A stretch of DNA of 64,000 nt from NCBI GenBank assembly GCA_031382085.1, contig JANMYM010000056.1:22562-86561 (forward strand), written 5' to 3'. A model generated the notes under the pieces. That model worked only from the letters and a program-made list of their open reading frames with translations. It had not been told where the DNA came from and searched no databases. The position numbers and the translations under genes were made by a program. This document shows positions 1 to 8,552 of the stretch, one piece after another. Positions within the stretch are counted from its first letter, which is position 1; the number at the start of each line of letters is the position of its first letter. The DNA comes from UBA964 sp031382085 (GTDB lineage: Bacteria > Pseudomonadota > Gammaproteobacteria > Steroidobacterales > Steroidobacteraceae).

Positions 1-246
1 CCCGGACGTCATCTTGTGGTCGAGATATTTCATGAAGCCAATGCCGCCGATCTCCGGATCATCGCCCTCGCTTGCGAAAAAAACCAATCGCGCGGGCGCG
101 CCGTCGGGTGCCGTGGGTGGAAAGCGCCAGTCGACAGCTAACACATTATCGTAGGCGACGCGCCAGCCAAAAGCCTCCGTGTAGAACTTGATGGCGGCAT
201 CCAGGTCGCCAACAATAAACGTGCTGCGCAGCAGGATGTCTTTCAT
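1..246 (-). CDS. VOC/glyoxalase-fold protein, N-terminal part
   Basis: The reading frame starts at the ATG at 246-244 and runs off the window, so only about 82 residues are seen. It begins MKDILLRSTFIVGDLD and continues with AIKFYTEAFGWRV, the usual opening of the vicinal-oxygen-chelate superfamily (short beta strand, then a FYxxxFGW helix). Members include glyoxalases, extradiol dioxygenases and antibiotic-binding proteins, so the reaction cannot be named. Its ATG overlaps the TGA of the upstream transporter gene by four bases (ATGA), so the two are almost certainly co-transcribed and translationally coupled. Confidence 0.75.
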   Translation of the reverse strand, partial: MKDILLRSTFIVGDLDAAIKFYTEAFGWRVAYDNVLAVDWRFPPTAPDGAPARLVFFASEGDDPEIGGIGFMKYLDHKMTSG

Positions 247-1622
247 TCCGGGCCCTTTCCACGATTCGATTCCAGCAGGTCCTCGGCTTGCAGCCGGTAG
301 CCCGAAACAGCTAACACGCCGCAGGCCATGCATATGGCAGGCACGATCGTGAAGCCGATGTAGATGGCCATGATGGCCTGATCCGACTGCGGTGTCAGAC
401 CGGCCGAGGTGCTTTGCACATAGCCCATCGCCGTCATCAGCACGCCAAGTCCCGCAATGCCGGCCGCCGCGGAGACCTTGTCGATCAGGCTCGTGAACCC
501 GGCAAACGATCCTTCGCGCCTGAGACCGGTCTGGATGTAGTCGTAACGAATGGCGTCCGACAGCATGGAGTAGGCAAATAGAATCATGCCGGCGGATGCA
601 ACGCCGATCAGCAGCGCGCGCGTGACTAACAACGAATAGGGTTCCGACTGTCCCACAAAGAACCAGGTCAGGTGCAGCAGGCCGAACCCGAGCATCGAGG
701 CGATATAGCAGCGTTTCTTGCCGATGGCCTGCGCGACCTTGAGCCACAGCGGCATCGAAACGACCACGCCTATGGTCGCGAACAGATAGTAGTTGCCCAG
801 CCAGTTGTCTGAACGCTTGAGAATATAGCGGGTGAAGTAGGCGTTGCTGATGGAGGTTGTTGCGGTGCCGATCAGCACGAATATGTGAGCGATCGCGAGC
901 ACGCGGAACGGAAGGTTATTCCAGGCCAATTGGAGTTGCTGCGACAGGTTCGCGAAACGCATGCGTGGCGGATTGGCGACCACGGTACTGCGCACCGAGT
1001 CGCGCAGCAAGGCAACCGAAAGCAGCCCGGCCAGCAGGACGATCCCGGCGACCACCCAGGACACATCGATATGCCCCGCACGGGACGATCCCCAGCGTGC
1101 CAGCAGCCAGGCAGGCAGGGTCGATCCCGCCAGAGTGCCGATGGTGTTGCCGATGACACGGTATGACATCAGGGTTGAGCGTTCATGAAAATCGTCGGTG
1201 ACTTCGACCACCATGGCCATGCCGGGAATAGTCAGGGCGGTGTAGGCGGTCGCATGAACGATCATGACCGCCGCGACGAAAAGCCAGAGTCCGGTTGCGG
1301 ACAGGCTGGCCGGTGCCGAGAACAGCAGCACGATGGCGACCGGCATCAGCACGCTGCCACCGAGCAAATAGGGCAGCCGGCGACCTAACACAGTGCGGGT
1401 CTGGTCGCTGACCGCGCCTAACATTGGATCGAGCACGCCGTCATAAATCTTCACTGCGGCGAACAGCAGACCGACGGTGGCGGCGGCCATCGCGAGGTTG
1501 TCGGTAAAATAGCGGAATGCCAGTAGTGTCACCACGTTCTGGCCCGCCGCATGGGTGAGTGACGCCAGCGTGAATGCGATGCGGATTTTCTGGCTGGCAC
1601 CAGCGCGGTCGTGAGATGGCAA
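243..1622 (-). CDS. GPH-family (MelB-like) sodium/proton symporter
   Basis: A 459-residue polytopic membrane protein with about 12 hydrophobic segments. The MelB/GPH signature is at residues 57-81: K57, D60, D64-P65, G68, S71-D72 and the GRRLPYLLGG loop. GPH carriers move sugars, glucuronides and other small organic molecules together with a cation; here the substrate is unknown. A paralogue of similar length is at 26303-27667, also next to an IclR gene and a cupin gene. The start is set by the ATG at 1622. An AATTCC-N6-GGAATT palindrome lies 88-107 bases upstream, suggesting control by the IclR product. The stop codon overlaps the VOC gene start. Confidence 0.85.
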   Translation of the reverse strand: MPSHDRAGASQKIRIAFTLASLTHAAGQNVVTLLAFRYFTDNLAMAAATVGLLFAAVKIYDGVLDPMLGAVSDQTRTVLGRRLPYLLGGSVLMPVAIVLLFSAPASLSATGLWLFVAAVMIVHATAYTALTIPGMAMVVEVTDDFHERSTLMSYRVIGNTIGTLAGSTLPAWLLARWGSSRAGHIDVSWVVAGIVLLAGLLSVALLRDSVRSTVVANPPRMRFANLSQQLQLAWNNLPFRVLAIAHIFVLIGTATTSISNAYFTRYILKRSDNWLGNYYLFATIGVVVSMPLWLKVAQAIGKKRCYIASMLGFGLLHLTWFFVGQSEPYSLLVTRALLIGVASAGMILFAYSMLSDAIRYDYIQTGLRREGSFAGFTSLIDKVSAAAGIAGLGVLMTAMGYVQSTSAGLTPQSDQAIMAIYIGFTIVPAICMACGVLAVSGYRLQAEDLLESNRGKGPE

Positions 1623-1709
1623 GGTGTTGTTCTTATGATTGCGCCGCCATCGGCGATGGGCGAAGCATACCGGGTCGATGTCAATTTACCAGTTTACAGG
1701 CATTCGTAA

Positions 1710-1729
1710 AAATTCCGATATTGGAATTT
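1710..1729. promoter_or_regulatory. IclR-type operator-like palindrome
   Basis: AAATTCC-GATATT-GGAATTT is a 20-base near-perfect palindrome in the 126-base gap between the end of the IclR gene and the start of the GPH transporter. The same core, AATTCC-N6-GGAATT, occurs at 28714-28731 beside the other IclR gene. Sharing by two IclR loci makes it a good operator candidate. That an IclR protein binds here is an inference. Confidence 0.55.
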
Positions 1730-1748
1730 GCGGCTGGCGTGCTGGAAT

Positions 1749-2555
1749 CTAACGTGTGCGTCGCGCGTCATGGCCCGGCTGTGCGGCGGCGCCCAGACTT
1801 AATTCCCGGTTGTAATTTGCGAGCAATCTCTCGACGGCCGGCACTGTTTCCGCCTGTCGCCGACGCAGCAGCGGGACCGGCGATCCAATCGCCAATGCGC
1901 CGAATCGCAGCGGGCTCTTGGTAATCGTCAGGGGCCAGGCGAGGATGCCCCAGCCATCAGATTTCATATTGTAGCCCGTGGCATAGCCGCTTTGCCGGAC
2001 CTGCTCGATGGCTTTGGCAATTTCATTTACGCGCTGAAAACGACGGCCCAAAGGTACATGGCGTCGGCGCGCATGAGCTATCAGCGCGCGCACCTGCGCG
2101 GCGTCGTAGAAAGTGGCAATCGCAAGTCCCGGCGTAGTGAATGGTTCCTGCACCTCGCCTGGAGCGTAGCTGCTATGGCCGCGAATCTTGCCTAACAGAA
2201 GCGCCGAGATACGGATATGCGCGCCGCTCGGCACCCATATGGTGACTGTGTCTCCGGCGATATCACGCAGCGTGCTCATCAAAGTTTGCAAGGGCTTGGA
2301 ATATCCACCCACTTCTGCAAGCCGGTTGCCGAGTTCGCACAGCGACGGCGCGACCGAATAGCGTGCCGTGTCCGAATCACAATCTACGTAGTGCAGCGCA
2401 ACCAGTTTCTGCATCAGGCGATGCATGCTGGAAACCGGGATGCCGAGTGATTGCGCGAGATCGCGATTCGACTGCGGTTCGGGTGCGACGCTGAGTTGCT
2501 CCAGTACGCCAACCACGCGAGCCACAGTCCTGGACGTGCCATCCATGAGTGCCAT
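1749..2555 (-). CDS. IclR-family transcriptional regulator
   Basis: A 268-residue protein with an N-terminal winged helix-turn-helix (about residues 10-75; recognition region LAQSLGIPVSSMHRLMQKL at 33-51) and a C-terminal IclR effector-binding domain (about 85-250). Family members bind a small aromatic or aliphatic ligand and repress or activate adjacent catabolic genes. The gene lies between an alpha/beta hydrolase and the GPH transporter on the same strand, 40 bases after the hydrolase gene. It probably controls the cupin-hydrolase-IclR-GPH-VOC set, with the palindrome at 1710-1729 as likely target. The ATG at 2555 fits the family N-terminus. Confidence 0.9.
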   Translation of the reverse strand: MALMDGTSRTVARVVGVLEQLSVAPEPQSNRDLAQSLGIPVSSMHRLMQKLVALHYVDCDSDTARYSVAPSLCELGNRLAEVGGYSKPLQTLMSTLRDIAGDTVTIWVPSGAHIRISALLLGKIRGHSSYAPGEVQEPFTTPGLAIATFYDAAQVRALIAHARRRHVPLGRRFQRVNEIAKAIEQVRQSGYATGYNMKSDGWGILAWPLTITKSPLRFGALAIGSPVPLLRRRQAETVPAVERLLANYNRELSLGAAAQPGHDARRTR

Positions 2556-2595
2556 AATGCCTCAGAGCAGCCAAGAGGTCTATTTGCAGCCGCTG

Positions 2596-3543
2596 TCAGC
2601 GAGTGGGTGTTGCTGCCTCGATGTAGGCCGACACCAACTGCGCGAATCGCTCTGGTGCTTCGAGTGGCGGGTAGTGCCCGACGTCCGGCATGAAAATTCT
2701 GGACACCTGCGCATTTGTTAGGTATCCGGCGAGTACTTCGGCCGATGCCGGTACCAGCAGCTGGTCGCTGCCGCCCCAGATCAGGAGTGTCGGCGCTTTG
2801 ACCGCATTCATTGCGGCAACAGCGCGCTTGTGATTGGCGACCACGCCGACGAAGGCAAGGTAATTCTTTTCGGGTCCGCGCCGGTTGAAATCGTAATACT
2901 GCTCGCGGATGCCCTGGTCCAGCCGGCGCGGATCGCCGCTGAAATAGTCGAGGAACAGATTCCAGAATTTCTGCGACTGGAATCCGGTCTCACGGGCTAC
3001 ACGCTGTGCCTCCACGAAGTCGGCGCTTTGTTTCATGTGGTCCGTCTTCACGGGATCTGACGGAGTGTTAGACAGGATCAGGCGTTCAACGAGATCCGGC
3101 CGTTTTGCCGCGAGTTGCACGCCGAGCGTGCCACCGCTCGACACGCCAACATAGGTAACGCGGGTGACGCCGAGCTGCGCCAGCAGGCCCTCTGGAATAT
3201 CCGTCGGTTGCATGCGCGCAGCGAGTTCGTCCGATACGCGCCCCGACAGACCCTGCGGCGGGATGTCGAATCGAATCACGCGATAGCGCCTGGTCAGAAT
3301 GGGCGCGATGCGATCCCAGGTCTTGAGCGTACTCTGCGAGCCATGAACCATCAGGATGGCCGGTCCGCGGCCTTGGTCCTTGTAATACACCTCAATGCCG
3401 TTGATGACAGCGATATGACCCTTGGGGTCCTGGTACTTGGTACGCAACTCTTCGAGTGTCGCATAGGGTTTGGCGGGGTCCGCCCCCAGGCATTGCTGGC
3501 TCAGGGCCAGGATCAGCAGCAATGCCGGCAATATCGATTTCAT
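2596..3543 (-). CDS. Exported alpha/beta hydrolase
   Basis: A 315-residue protein with an N-terminal signal peptide (hydrophobic stretch at residues 4-14, likely cleaved near residue 20). The alpha/beta-hydrolase landmarks are present: oxyanion-loop HG at 67-68, nucleophile elbow G133-V-S135-S-G137, an acid in the segment WGGSDQLLV and a catalytic His in DVGHYPPLEAPERF. It should hydrolyse an ester, lactone or similar bond in the periplasm; the substrate is unknown. It resembles the hydrolase at 5272-6246, notably in the RFDxPxQGLSG segment. It lies 25 bases after the cupin-like gene and 40 before the IclR gene in one minus-strand series. Confidence 0.88.
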   Translation of the reverse strand: MKSILPALLLILALSQQCLGADPAKPYATLEELRTKYQDPKGHIAVINGIEVYYKDQGRGPAILMVHGSQSTLKTWDRIAPILTRRYRVIRFDIPPQGLSGRVSDELAARMQPTDIPEGLLAQLGVTRVTYVGVSSGGTLGVQLAAKRPDLVERLILSNTPSDPVKTDHMKQSADFVEAQRVARETGFQSQKFWNLFLDYFSGDPRRLDQGIREQYYDFNRRGPEKNYLAFVGVVANHKRAVAAMNAVKAPTLLIWGGSDQLLVPASAEVLAGYLTNAQVSRIFMPDVGHYPPLEAPERFAQLVSAYIEAATPTR

Positions 3544-3568
3544 AGCGTCACCTCGATCGGAACTATTA

Positions 3569-3976
3569 CTAGGGTGCTAACAGATTGCCGGGCCAACCTG
3601 AAAAATGCCTGGCGATCGCGGGCCAGTCCCCGGCGGAAAAGCTCACGCCCGCGACCCGCAGCCGGTCGGGGCCCTTGATCGCGGTGGAATGACCTTCGCC
3701 GCGGGTGTCCAGCACCAGCAGCATGTCGCCCGGTATCAGGGCGACGCTGTGTAGCGAACCACCGCCAACACCGATTTCCATGCAACCGCCGAGCATGACC
3801 GTCATGCCGGCCACAGGCGTCGGATGACGCGCCTGCATATGCCCGGCGTCCGCCTGGAAGGGGCGCCAGCCCTGGCAGGGCAAGAGTTCATTGAGTGCCG
3901 GGCCGCTGCCGACGATCTGCAATTCGACCAGGTGCGAATGGCCATCGGCGCCGGAGTAAAGTCCATAGATGCTCAT
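3569..3976 (-). CDS. Small cupin-like protein
   Basis: A 135-residue protein beginning MSIYGLYSGADGHSHLVEL. The same opening pattern (YxLY/MY-x-GADG-x-S-x-L) is found in the cupin-like protein at 25779-26306 and in a remnant at 27668. The rest has the beta-rich, glycine-spaced pattern of a single cupin barrel, including a GDMLLVLDTRGEGHS segment equivalent to the second cupin motif. There is no signal peptide. It is the first gene of the minus-strand series leading to a hydrolase, IclR regulator and transporter. The recurring cupin-GPH-IclR association suggests a role in the same catabolic process. No reaction can be assigned. Confidence 0.6.
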   Translation of the reverse strand: MSIYGLYSGADGHSHLVELQIVGSGPALNELLPCQGWRPFQADAGHMQARHPTPVAGMTVMLGGCMEIGVGGGSLHSVALIPGDMLLVLDTRGEGHSTAIKGPDRLRVAGVSFSAGDWPAIARHFSGWPGNLLAP

Positions 3977-4141
3977 GATTGCGGTGGATCATAGGGTGGA
4001 CACCCGGTTGGGTGCCAAATGGTTTTCGCGCCGCATTCCACTATTGATACATGTGGCAACAGGCTATCTGTCGCAGACTGATGCAATGCCGCAATATCCA
4101 CGGCAGCGGGTTGCAGCCGAACATGCCCTGGGAGAATGCCG

Positions 4142-5227
4142 ATGAAAGTAATCGACGTCGATACGCATGTGGTCGAGCCCGCGTCCGTGTGGGACTACCT
4201 GGCCAGGAGTGAGCAGGAGTTTCGTCCTTCAATCCTGCGCAAGGAGACGGGCGCTACGATCCAGGCGCATTTCTCCGGCCCGAACACCACGGAGTACTGG
4301 GTCATCGACAATTATCTTTACGGCAAGCACGACGCGCCCGCGATTGCGGGTTATTCCAAGGGCGAATTCACCGCCGATGCCATAACCCTGGATAACCTGA
4401 CGTCGCGCCTTGCCGACATGGACCAGCAGAAAGTCGATATTCAGGTGATTTTTACCAGCCTGTTCCTCAATATCCGCTGCGCGCACCGGCAGGCGGAGCT
4501 GGCACTGACGCGCGCCTACAATCGTTGGATTGCCGAGCGCTGCAAAGCGTCGCAGGGACGTTTGCGCTGGGTATTTGTGCCGTCGCTGAAAAATCCGACC
4601 GAGACGGTCAAGGACATGGCCTGGGCTCGCGACAATGGCGCAGTTGGTGTTCTGTTCCGCGGTATCGAAGGCGACAAATTTCTCGATCACCCGGATTTTG
4701 ATCCGGTGTACGCAAAAGCGATGGAACTCGACTGGCCCATCTGCGTTCACATCGGTCATGGCAGCCCTGCTGTCGAATCCATCGCACAGCGTGATGGCGC
4801 GAAATTCAATCGCTTCAATTCCGACAGCCCGAACTATTTTGCATTCACCACCTTGCTCAACAGCCAGCTGCCGAGCCAGTTTCCCAAATTACGCTTTGGA
4901 TTTTTTGAGTCCGGCTGTACCTGGGTGTCTCCAGCAGTGCAAACGGCGCTGCACGTGCGGCTCAAGCCCGAGGATCTGATGACGCTGGTGCGCGAGAAAC
5001 TCGACGCGCATAACTTTTTTGTGACCTGCGAATTGCACGAAGACTTGCCGTATATCATGCAATACACCGGCAACGATCGACTGATGCTCGGCAGCGATTA
5101 CGGGCATCCGGGCGATATTGGCGACACGATTTTCTATCGCCAGGAGCTGGACAAGCGCACTGACATTCCACAAGCGGCCCGTGATCGTCTGATTGCTGAC
5201 AACGGCCAGCAGCTGTTCCGGATTTGA
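4142..5227 (+). CDS. Amidohydrolase-family metal-dependent hydrolase/decarboxylase
   Basis: A 361-residue TIM-barrel protein of the amidohydrolase-2 type, the family of ACMSD and gamma-resorcylate decarboxylases. Metal-site features are D-T-H-V-V-E near residue 8, the central CVHIGHG histidines and the late acid in LMLGSDYGH. The family cleaves C-C, C-N or C-O bonds in small organic molecules; a decarboxylase or meta-cleavage-type hydrolase is possible. I chose the ATG at 4142 over the one at 4136 because the GGGAG at 4130-4134 then has normal spacing. The gene is divergent from the cupin gene and overlaps the next open frame, but that hydrolase most likely starts 44 bases after the stop. Confidence 0.88.
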   Translation: MKVIDVDTHVVEPASVWDYLARSEQEFRPSILRKETGATIQAHFSGPNTTEYWVIDNYLYGKHDAPAIAGYSKGEFTADAITLDNLTSRLADMDQQKVDIQVIFTSLFLNIRCAHRQAELALTRAYNRWIAERCKASQGRLRWVFVPSLKNPTETVKDMAWARDNGAVGVLFRGIEGDKFLDHPDFDPVYAKAMELDWPICVHIGHGSPAVESIAQRDGAKFNRFNSDSPNYFAFTTLLNSQLPSQFPKLRFGFFESGCTWVSPAVQTALHVRLKPEDLMTLVREKLDAHNFFVTCELHEDLPYIMQYTGNDRLMLGSDYGHPGDIGDTIFYRQELDKRTDIPQAARDRLIADNGQQLFRI

Positions 5228-5271
5228 TCGGGCGCTCGCTGGCCAGGCTGACATCGCACCAGGACCCTCCT

Positions 5272-6246
5272 ATGAAAAGATTTCTCCTGCGGCTTGGCGG
5301 CGCGATCGCCGTGGTGTTGGTTGCGATCGCGCTGCTGTTCCACGCCGCGCGTGCCGGATGGCTCACACCGGACGAGACAACAATGCGGATGCGTTACGCA
5401 CTGCCGGAATCGAAGTACCTGGACATCGATGGCGAGACCGTGCACTACGTCGATCAGGGCAGCGGCCCCGTCATTGTTCTGGTGCACGGATCTTTCGGCA
5501 GTCTGCGGATGTGGAATGCATGGGCCGCACGACTGGCCGGCAAGTACCGCGTCATCCGCTTCGATCGCCCGCGCCAGGGGCTGTCCGGCCCTGCGCCGGC
5601 CGGGCGCACCGGGACCGAACAGGAAATGCGCATCATCGCCGCGCTGACACGGCAGCGCGGTGTCGATCGGTTCTTCCTCGTGGCAACATCCAGTGCCGGC
5701 GCTTCTGGCGCCGCCTATGCCGCTGATCATCCCGAGCAGGTGCGCGGCGTGCTGCTGGCTAACATCGCGGTTGGCGCTTTCAATCCGGCTGCCGGAGAAC
5801 GTACGCGCATGTTTCGATTCCTGGTGTCGATTGATCCCTGGCTGAAAGGATACAAACCGCGGGAATTCTGGCGCCAGGTCCTGCTGATGAATTTCCATGA
5901 ACCTGCCAAAGTGACGGTCGAGCTGGCGCAGGAATGGTCGGATCTCAATAATCGCGCCCAGCGCATGCCGCCGGCAACTTTCAAAGGCAGTCCGATGGCG
6001 GATTTCGCCAAGACGGTCGATGATTTGAAGCGCATGACCGTGCCGACTCTGTTGCTGTGGTCGGATCACGACCATGAATTGCCGCTCGAGACCATGGGCC
6101 GTCGCGGCCTCGAACTTTTGGGATCGGCGGACAAGACACTGGCAGTGGTTGCCAATTGCGGCCACATGATGCCGCTGGAATGTGGCGTCACGAGCGCGCC
6201 GTTTGCGATTACGTTTTTTGACCGGCTGGTCGCCGCTGGTGGCTGA
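5272..6246 (+). CDS. Membrane-anchored or exported alpha/beta hydrolase
   Basis: A 324-residue protein starting with a positively charged N-terminus and a hydrophobic helix (about residues 9-27), so it is exported or N-terminally anchored. The hydrolase core follows: VHGSFGS at 71-77 and RFDRPRQGLSG at 97-106. The nucleophile elbow is unusual. Aligned to the hydrolase at 2596-3543, G-V-S-S-G reads A138-T-S140-S-A142, so both elbow glycines are alanine. An acid (SDHDHELPL) and a His (VANCGHMMPLE) remain, so the triad is plausibly intact. Start: ATG at 5272 in front of the signal segment. It follows the amidohydrolase gene and precedes another hydrolase-fold gene. Confidence 0.82.
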   Translation: MKRFLLRLGGAIAVVLVAIALLFHAARAGWLTPDETTMRMRYALPESKYLDIDGETVHYVDQGSGPVIVLVHGSFGSLRMWNAWAARLAGKYRVIRFDRPRQGLSGPAPAGRTGTEQEMRIIAALTRQRGVDRFFLVATSSAGASGAAYAADHPEQVRGVLLANIAVGAFNPAAGERTRMFRFLVSIDPWLKGYKPREFWRQVLLMNFHEPAKVTVELAQEWSDLNNRAQRMPPATFKGSPMADFAKTVDDLKRMTVPTLLLWSDHDHELPLETMGRRGLELLGSADKTLAVVANCGHMMPLECGVTSAPFAITFFDRLVAAGG

Positions 6247-6259
6247 CAGGAGTGTTCGC

Positions 6260-7210
6260 ATGGCTAACAACAGGACTTCACGGCGTGATGTGCTCGCGCT
6301 GGGGGCGGTGGTCGCCGCCGGGGGCGCGGTGAGCACAGCTGCCAGGGATTCGAAACCGACGCCGGTGCAACCGGCCGTGGGCGTGGTCGAGCGGGCATTT
6401 CTGCGACTCGCCGAAGGCCTGGTGCACTATCGATATTGCGGAATGCCTGACAGCCGTGCGCGCCTGCCTTTGTATCTGGCGCACGCGGGGCCGGGATCCT
6501 CGCGGGCCTTTGAACCACTATTGCCGTCGCTCGCAAAGCAGCGATTTGCATTCGCACCCGATATGCTGGGCAATGGCGATTCGGCGCCACCCGCAGGCGA
6601 CACGGTGGAAATTCAGTACTACGTGGAATCTGCCGTGCGTATCATGGATACGTTAGGTATCGATAAAGTGGATTTCTACGGCGCCCATACCGGTGCGCAA
6701 ATTGGCTGCCAGCTGGCGGTGACGAATCCACAGCGGGTCAGGCGCCTGGTGCTGGACGGCATCCCGCTGTTTACGGAGGAATTCAGGCAGCGGCTGCTCG
6801 CGAACTATGCGCCCAGGGTGGCGCCGGACGATCATGGCGGGCACCTGTCCTGGGCCTGGAACTTTGTGCGCGATCAGTCGCTCTTCTGGCCTTATTTTGA
6901 TCGCCAGCCCGCCAACCGGCTTGCGAATCCCGTGGCCGCACCGGCGCACCTGCATCTCGGCGTCACCGATGTCCTGAAAGCGCTGGGCACCTATCACATC
7001 GCGTATCGCGCGGCTTTCATGCAGGACTTGCGGCCGCTGCTGCCGCAGCTGAAATGTCCGGTGATGATCATGGCATCGGAGCGCGACCCGCTCAGCATCT
7101 ACCTGGATGATGCCGCAGCGCTGGTGCCGAATGCTAACAAAAAACTCTGGCTGCGCAGCTCAACGTTGACCGAACGCGTTGACGCCGTCAACGCCTTCCT
7201 GGACAGCTGA
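6260..7210 (+). CDS. Alpha/beta-hydrolase-fold protein lacking catalytic Ser and His
   Basis: A 316-residue protein with a twin-arginine-like N-terminus (SRRDVLALGAVVAAGG, residues 7-22), so likely exported. The alpha/beta-hydrolase order is recognisable: AHAGPGSS near 75-81, PDMLGNGDS near 100-108 and an acid-like SERDPLS late. The nucleophile elbow reads G141-A-H143-T-G145, with His where Ser, Asp or Cys is expected. The C-terminal segment, where the catalytic His should be, reads LWLRSSTLTERVDAV with no His. The paralogue at 14733-15683 shows the same losses. It is either a non-hydrolytic member (lyase, binding protein) or uses another mechanism. The start codon is 13 bases after the previous stop. 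Confidence 0.82.
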   Translation: MANNRTSRRDVLALGAVVAAGGAVSTAARDSKPTPVQPAVGVVERAFLRLAEGLVHYRYCGMPDSRARLPLYLAHAGPGSSRAFEPLLPSLAKQRFAFAPDMLGNGDSAPPAGDTVEIQYYVESAVRIMDTLGIDKVDFYGAHTGAQIGCQLAVTNPQRVRRLVLDGIPLFTEEFRQRLLANYAPRVAPDDHGGHLSWAWNFVRDQSLFWPYFDRQPANRLANPVAAPAHLHLGVTDVLKALGTYHIAYRAAFMQDLRPLLPQLKCPVMIMASERDPLSIYLDDAAALVPNANKKLWLRSSTLTERVDAVNAFLDS

Positions 7211-7286
7211 CAATTTTTGCCGCCGCGCAGCGTGAACCCGCTGGTCGGCATGGCAACAGTCTCCCATTGGTTGTGTGGTCGAAACG

Positions 7287-8519
7287 TCATGTGTCTGCGG
7301 CGGGTGCTGTGAACGTAGGGTATCGGCCCAGCGCCAGCAATAGTCCGCCACCTAACAAAAATAACGCGCTGGCGAGGCTCAAGGCGAGACCATAGTCACC
7401 AGTCGCGTCGCGACTCCAGCCATACAGCGCTGGTGACAGGCCGGCAGCCACGCCAAACGGCACATACAGCAGTCCGTATATTTTTCCATAGTGCGCCATG
7501 CCGAAGTAGCGTCCGGCGAGATAGGCAATGAGATCGGTCTCTGCGCCTGCGGCCAGTCCGACGATCGCCGCACACAGGTAAGCTAACGACAGAGTCAGCG
7601 AATCTCCCGACAACAGCCAGCAGGCGATCGCCGGTGCACACAAGATCGGCAGGGCAACCAGCGGCGCCCAGATCCGATCCAGCAGGAATCCGGTGCAGAC
7701 CCGGCCTGACAAAATTGCAACTGCGAGGCTGCTGACCACGCCGCGTGCGGTAATGCGGTCAAAACCCTGCAGTTCCAGCAGTTGCTGCAGGTGCACGTTG
7801 ATACCTCCGTAAGCGAGTGCAATAAACAGCACGGACGCGAATATCAGCCAGAAACGGTAGTCGCCAAGCGCCTCACGGCGCGTGGCGCCGGTCAGTCCCA
7901 TGGCGCCGCCAATTTGCGCGGGACGTTCTTCCGGCCGCGGTTCTCGAAACAGCAGCCAGACCACCGGCAGCGCGATAGCCAGCGGCAGCAGAGCTAACAA
8001 TGGAAACGATGCGCGCCAACCCCAGGCGTCAATGGCACGACCTGCGAACAAGGGTACCGCGACGCCGGTCAGGCTGGTGCCGAGCAGGGTGATGCCGAGC
8101 GCGAGGCCACGCTGGCGGAAGAACCACAGGTTCACGCCGCGCGACCAGGTCAGCGGGCCGGAACCTATCGAGACCAATCCCGCGAGCAGCCAGGCCAGCC
8201 ACCAAGCGCCGACCAAGGCGGGTGTCAGCCCCAGGCTGGCAAACGCGAGACCGAAGGCGAGCAAGGAGCCCAGCGCGACGGGCCGCAGGCCGATGCGATC
8301 GGTGAGTGAGCCCACATAGGGCGCCATGAAGGACGCGGCCAGACCGAACAGCGTGATCGCGAGACTAATATCGCCAACCGACCAGCCGAGCTCCGTGTGC
8401 ATCGGACCGATCAACTGGCCGATGAGCGTGTAAGGCACAGGCGAAGCGCCACAGGCGACGCCGACCATCCCGGCGACCACCACCCGCCAGCCGCGACGGA
8501 ATTCCGAATCTGCTTTCAT
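7287..8519 (-). CDS. MFS transporter, monocarboxylate/OFA-like
   Basis: A 410-residue polytopic protein with about 12 transmembrane helices. The first-half MFS loop reads GSLTDRIGLRPV (around residue 70), and the pattern GWSVGDISLAITLFGLAASF resembles the oxalate/formate and monocarboxylate porter branch. It probably imports a small carboxylate made or used in this catabolic island; the substrate is not readable. It is convergent with the hydrolase-like gene that ends at 7210 and sits 33 bases downstream of the quinoprotein gene on the same strand, so the two may be co-transcribed. Confidence 0.85.
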   Translation of the reverse strand: MKADSEFRRGWRVVVAGMVGVACGASPVPYTLIGQLIGPMHTELGWSVGDISLAITLFGLAASFMAPYVGSLTDRIGLRPVALGSLLAFGLAFASLGLTPALVGAWWLAWLLAGLVSIGSGPLTWSRGVNLWFFRQRGLALGITLLGTSLTGVAVPLFAGRAIDAWGWRASFPLLALLPLAIALPVVWLLFREPRPEERPAQIGGAMGLTGATRREALGDYRFWLIFASVLFIALAYGGINVHLQQLLELQGFDRITARGVVSSLAVAILSGRVCTGFLLDRIWAPLVALPILCAPAIACWLLSGDSLTLSLAYLCAAIVGLAAGAETDLIAYLAGRYFGMAHYGKIYGLLYVPFGVAAGLSPALYGWSRDATGDYGLALSLASALFLLGGGLLLALGRYPTFTAPAADT

Positions 8520-8552
8520 GGCACCTTGCGTCTTAAGCGTTGGTGTGGGTTG

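Noticed and set aside
5134..6336. 400-codon minus-strand frame
   Set aside because: Antisense of the amidohydrolase end and the hydrolase gene at 5272-6246; no domain pattern.
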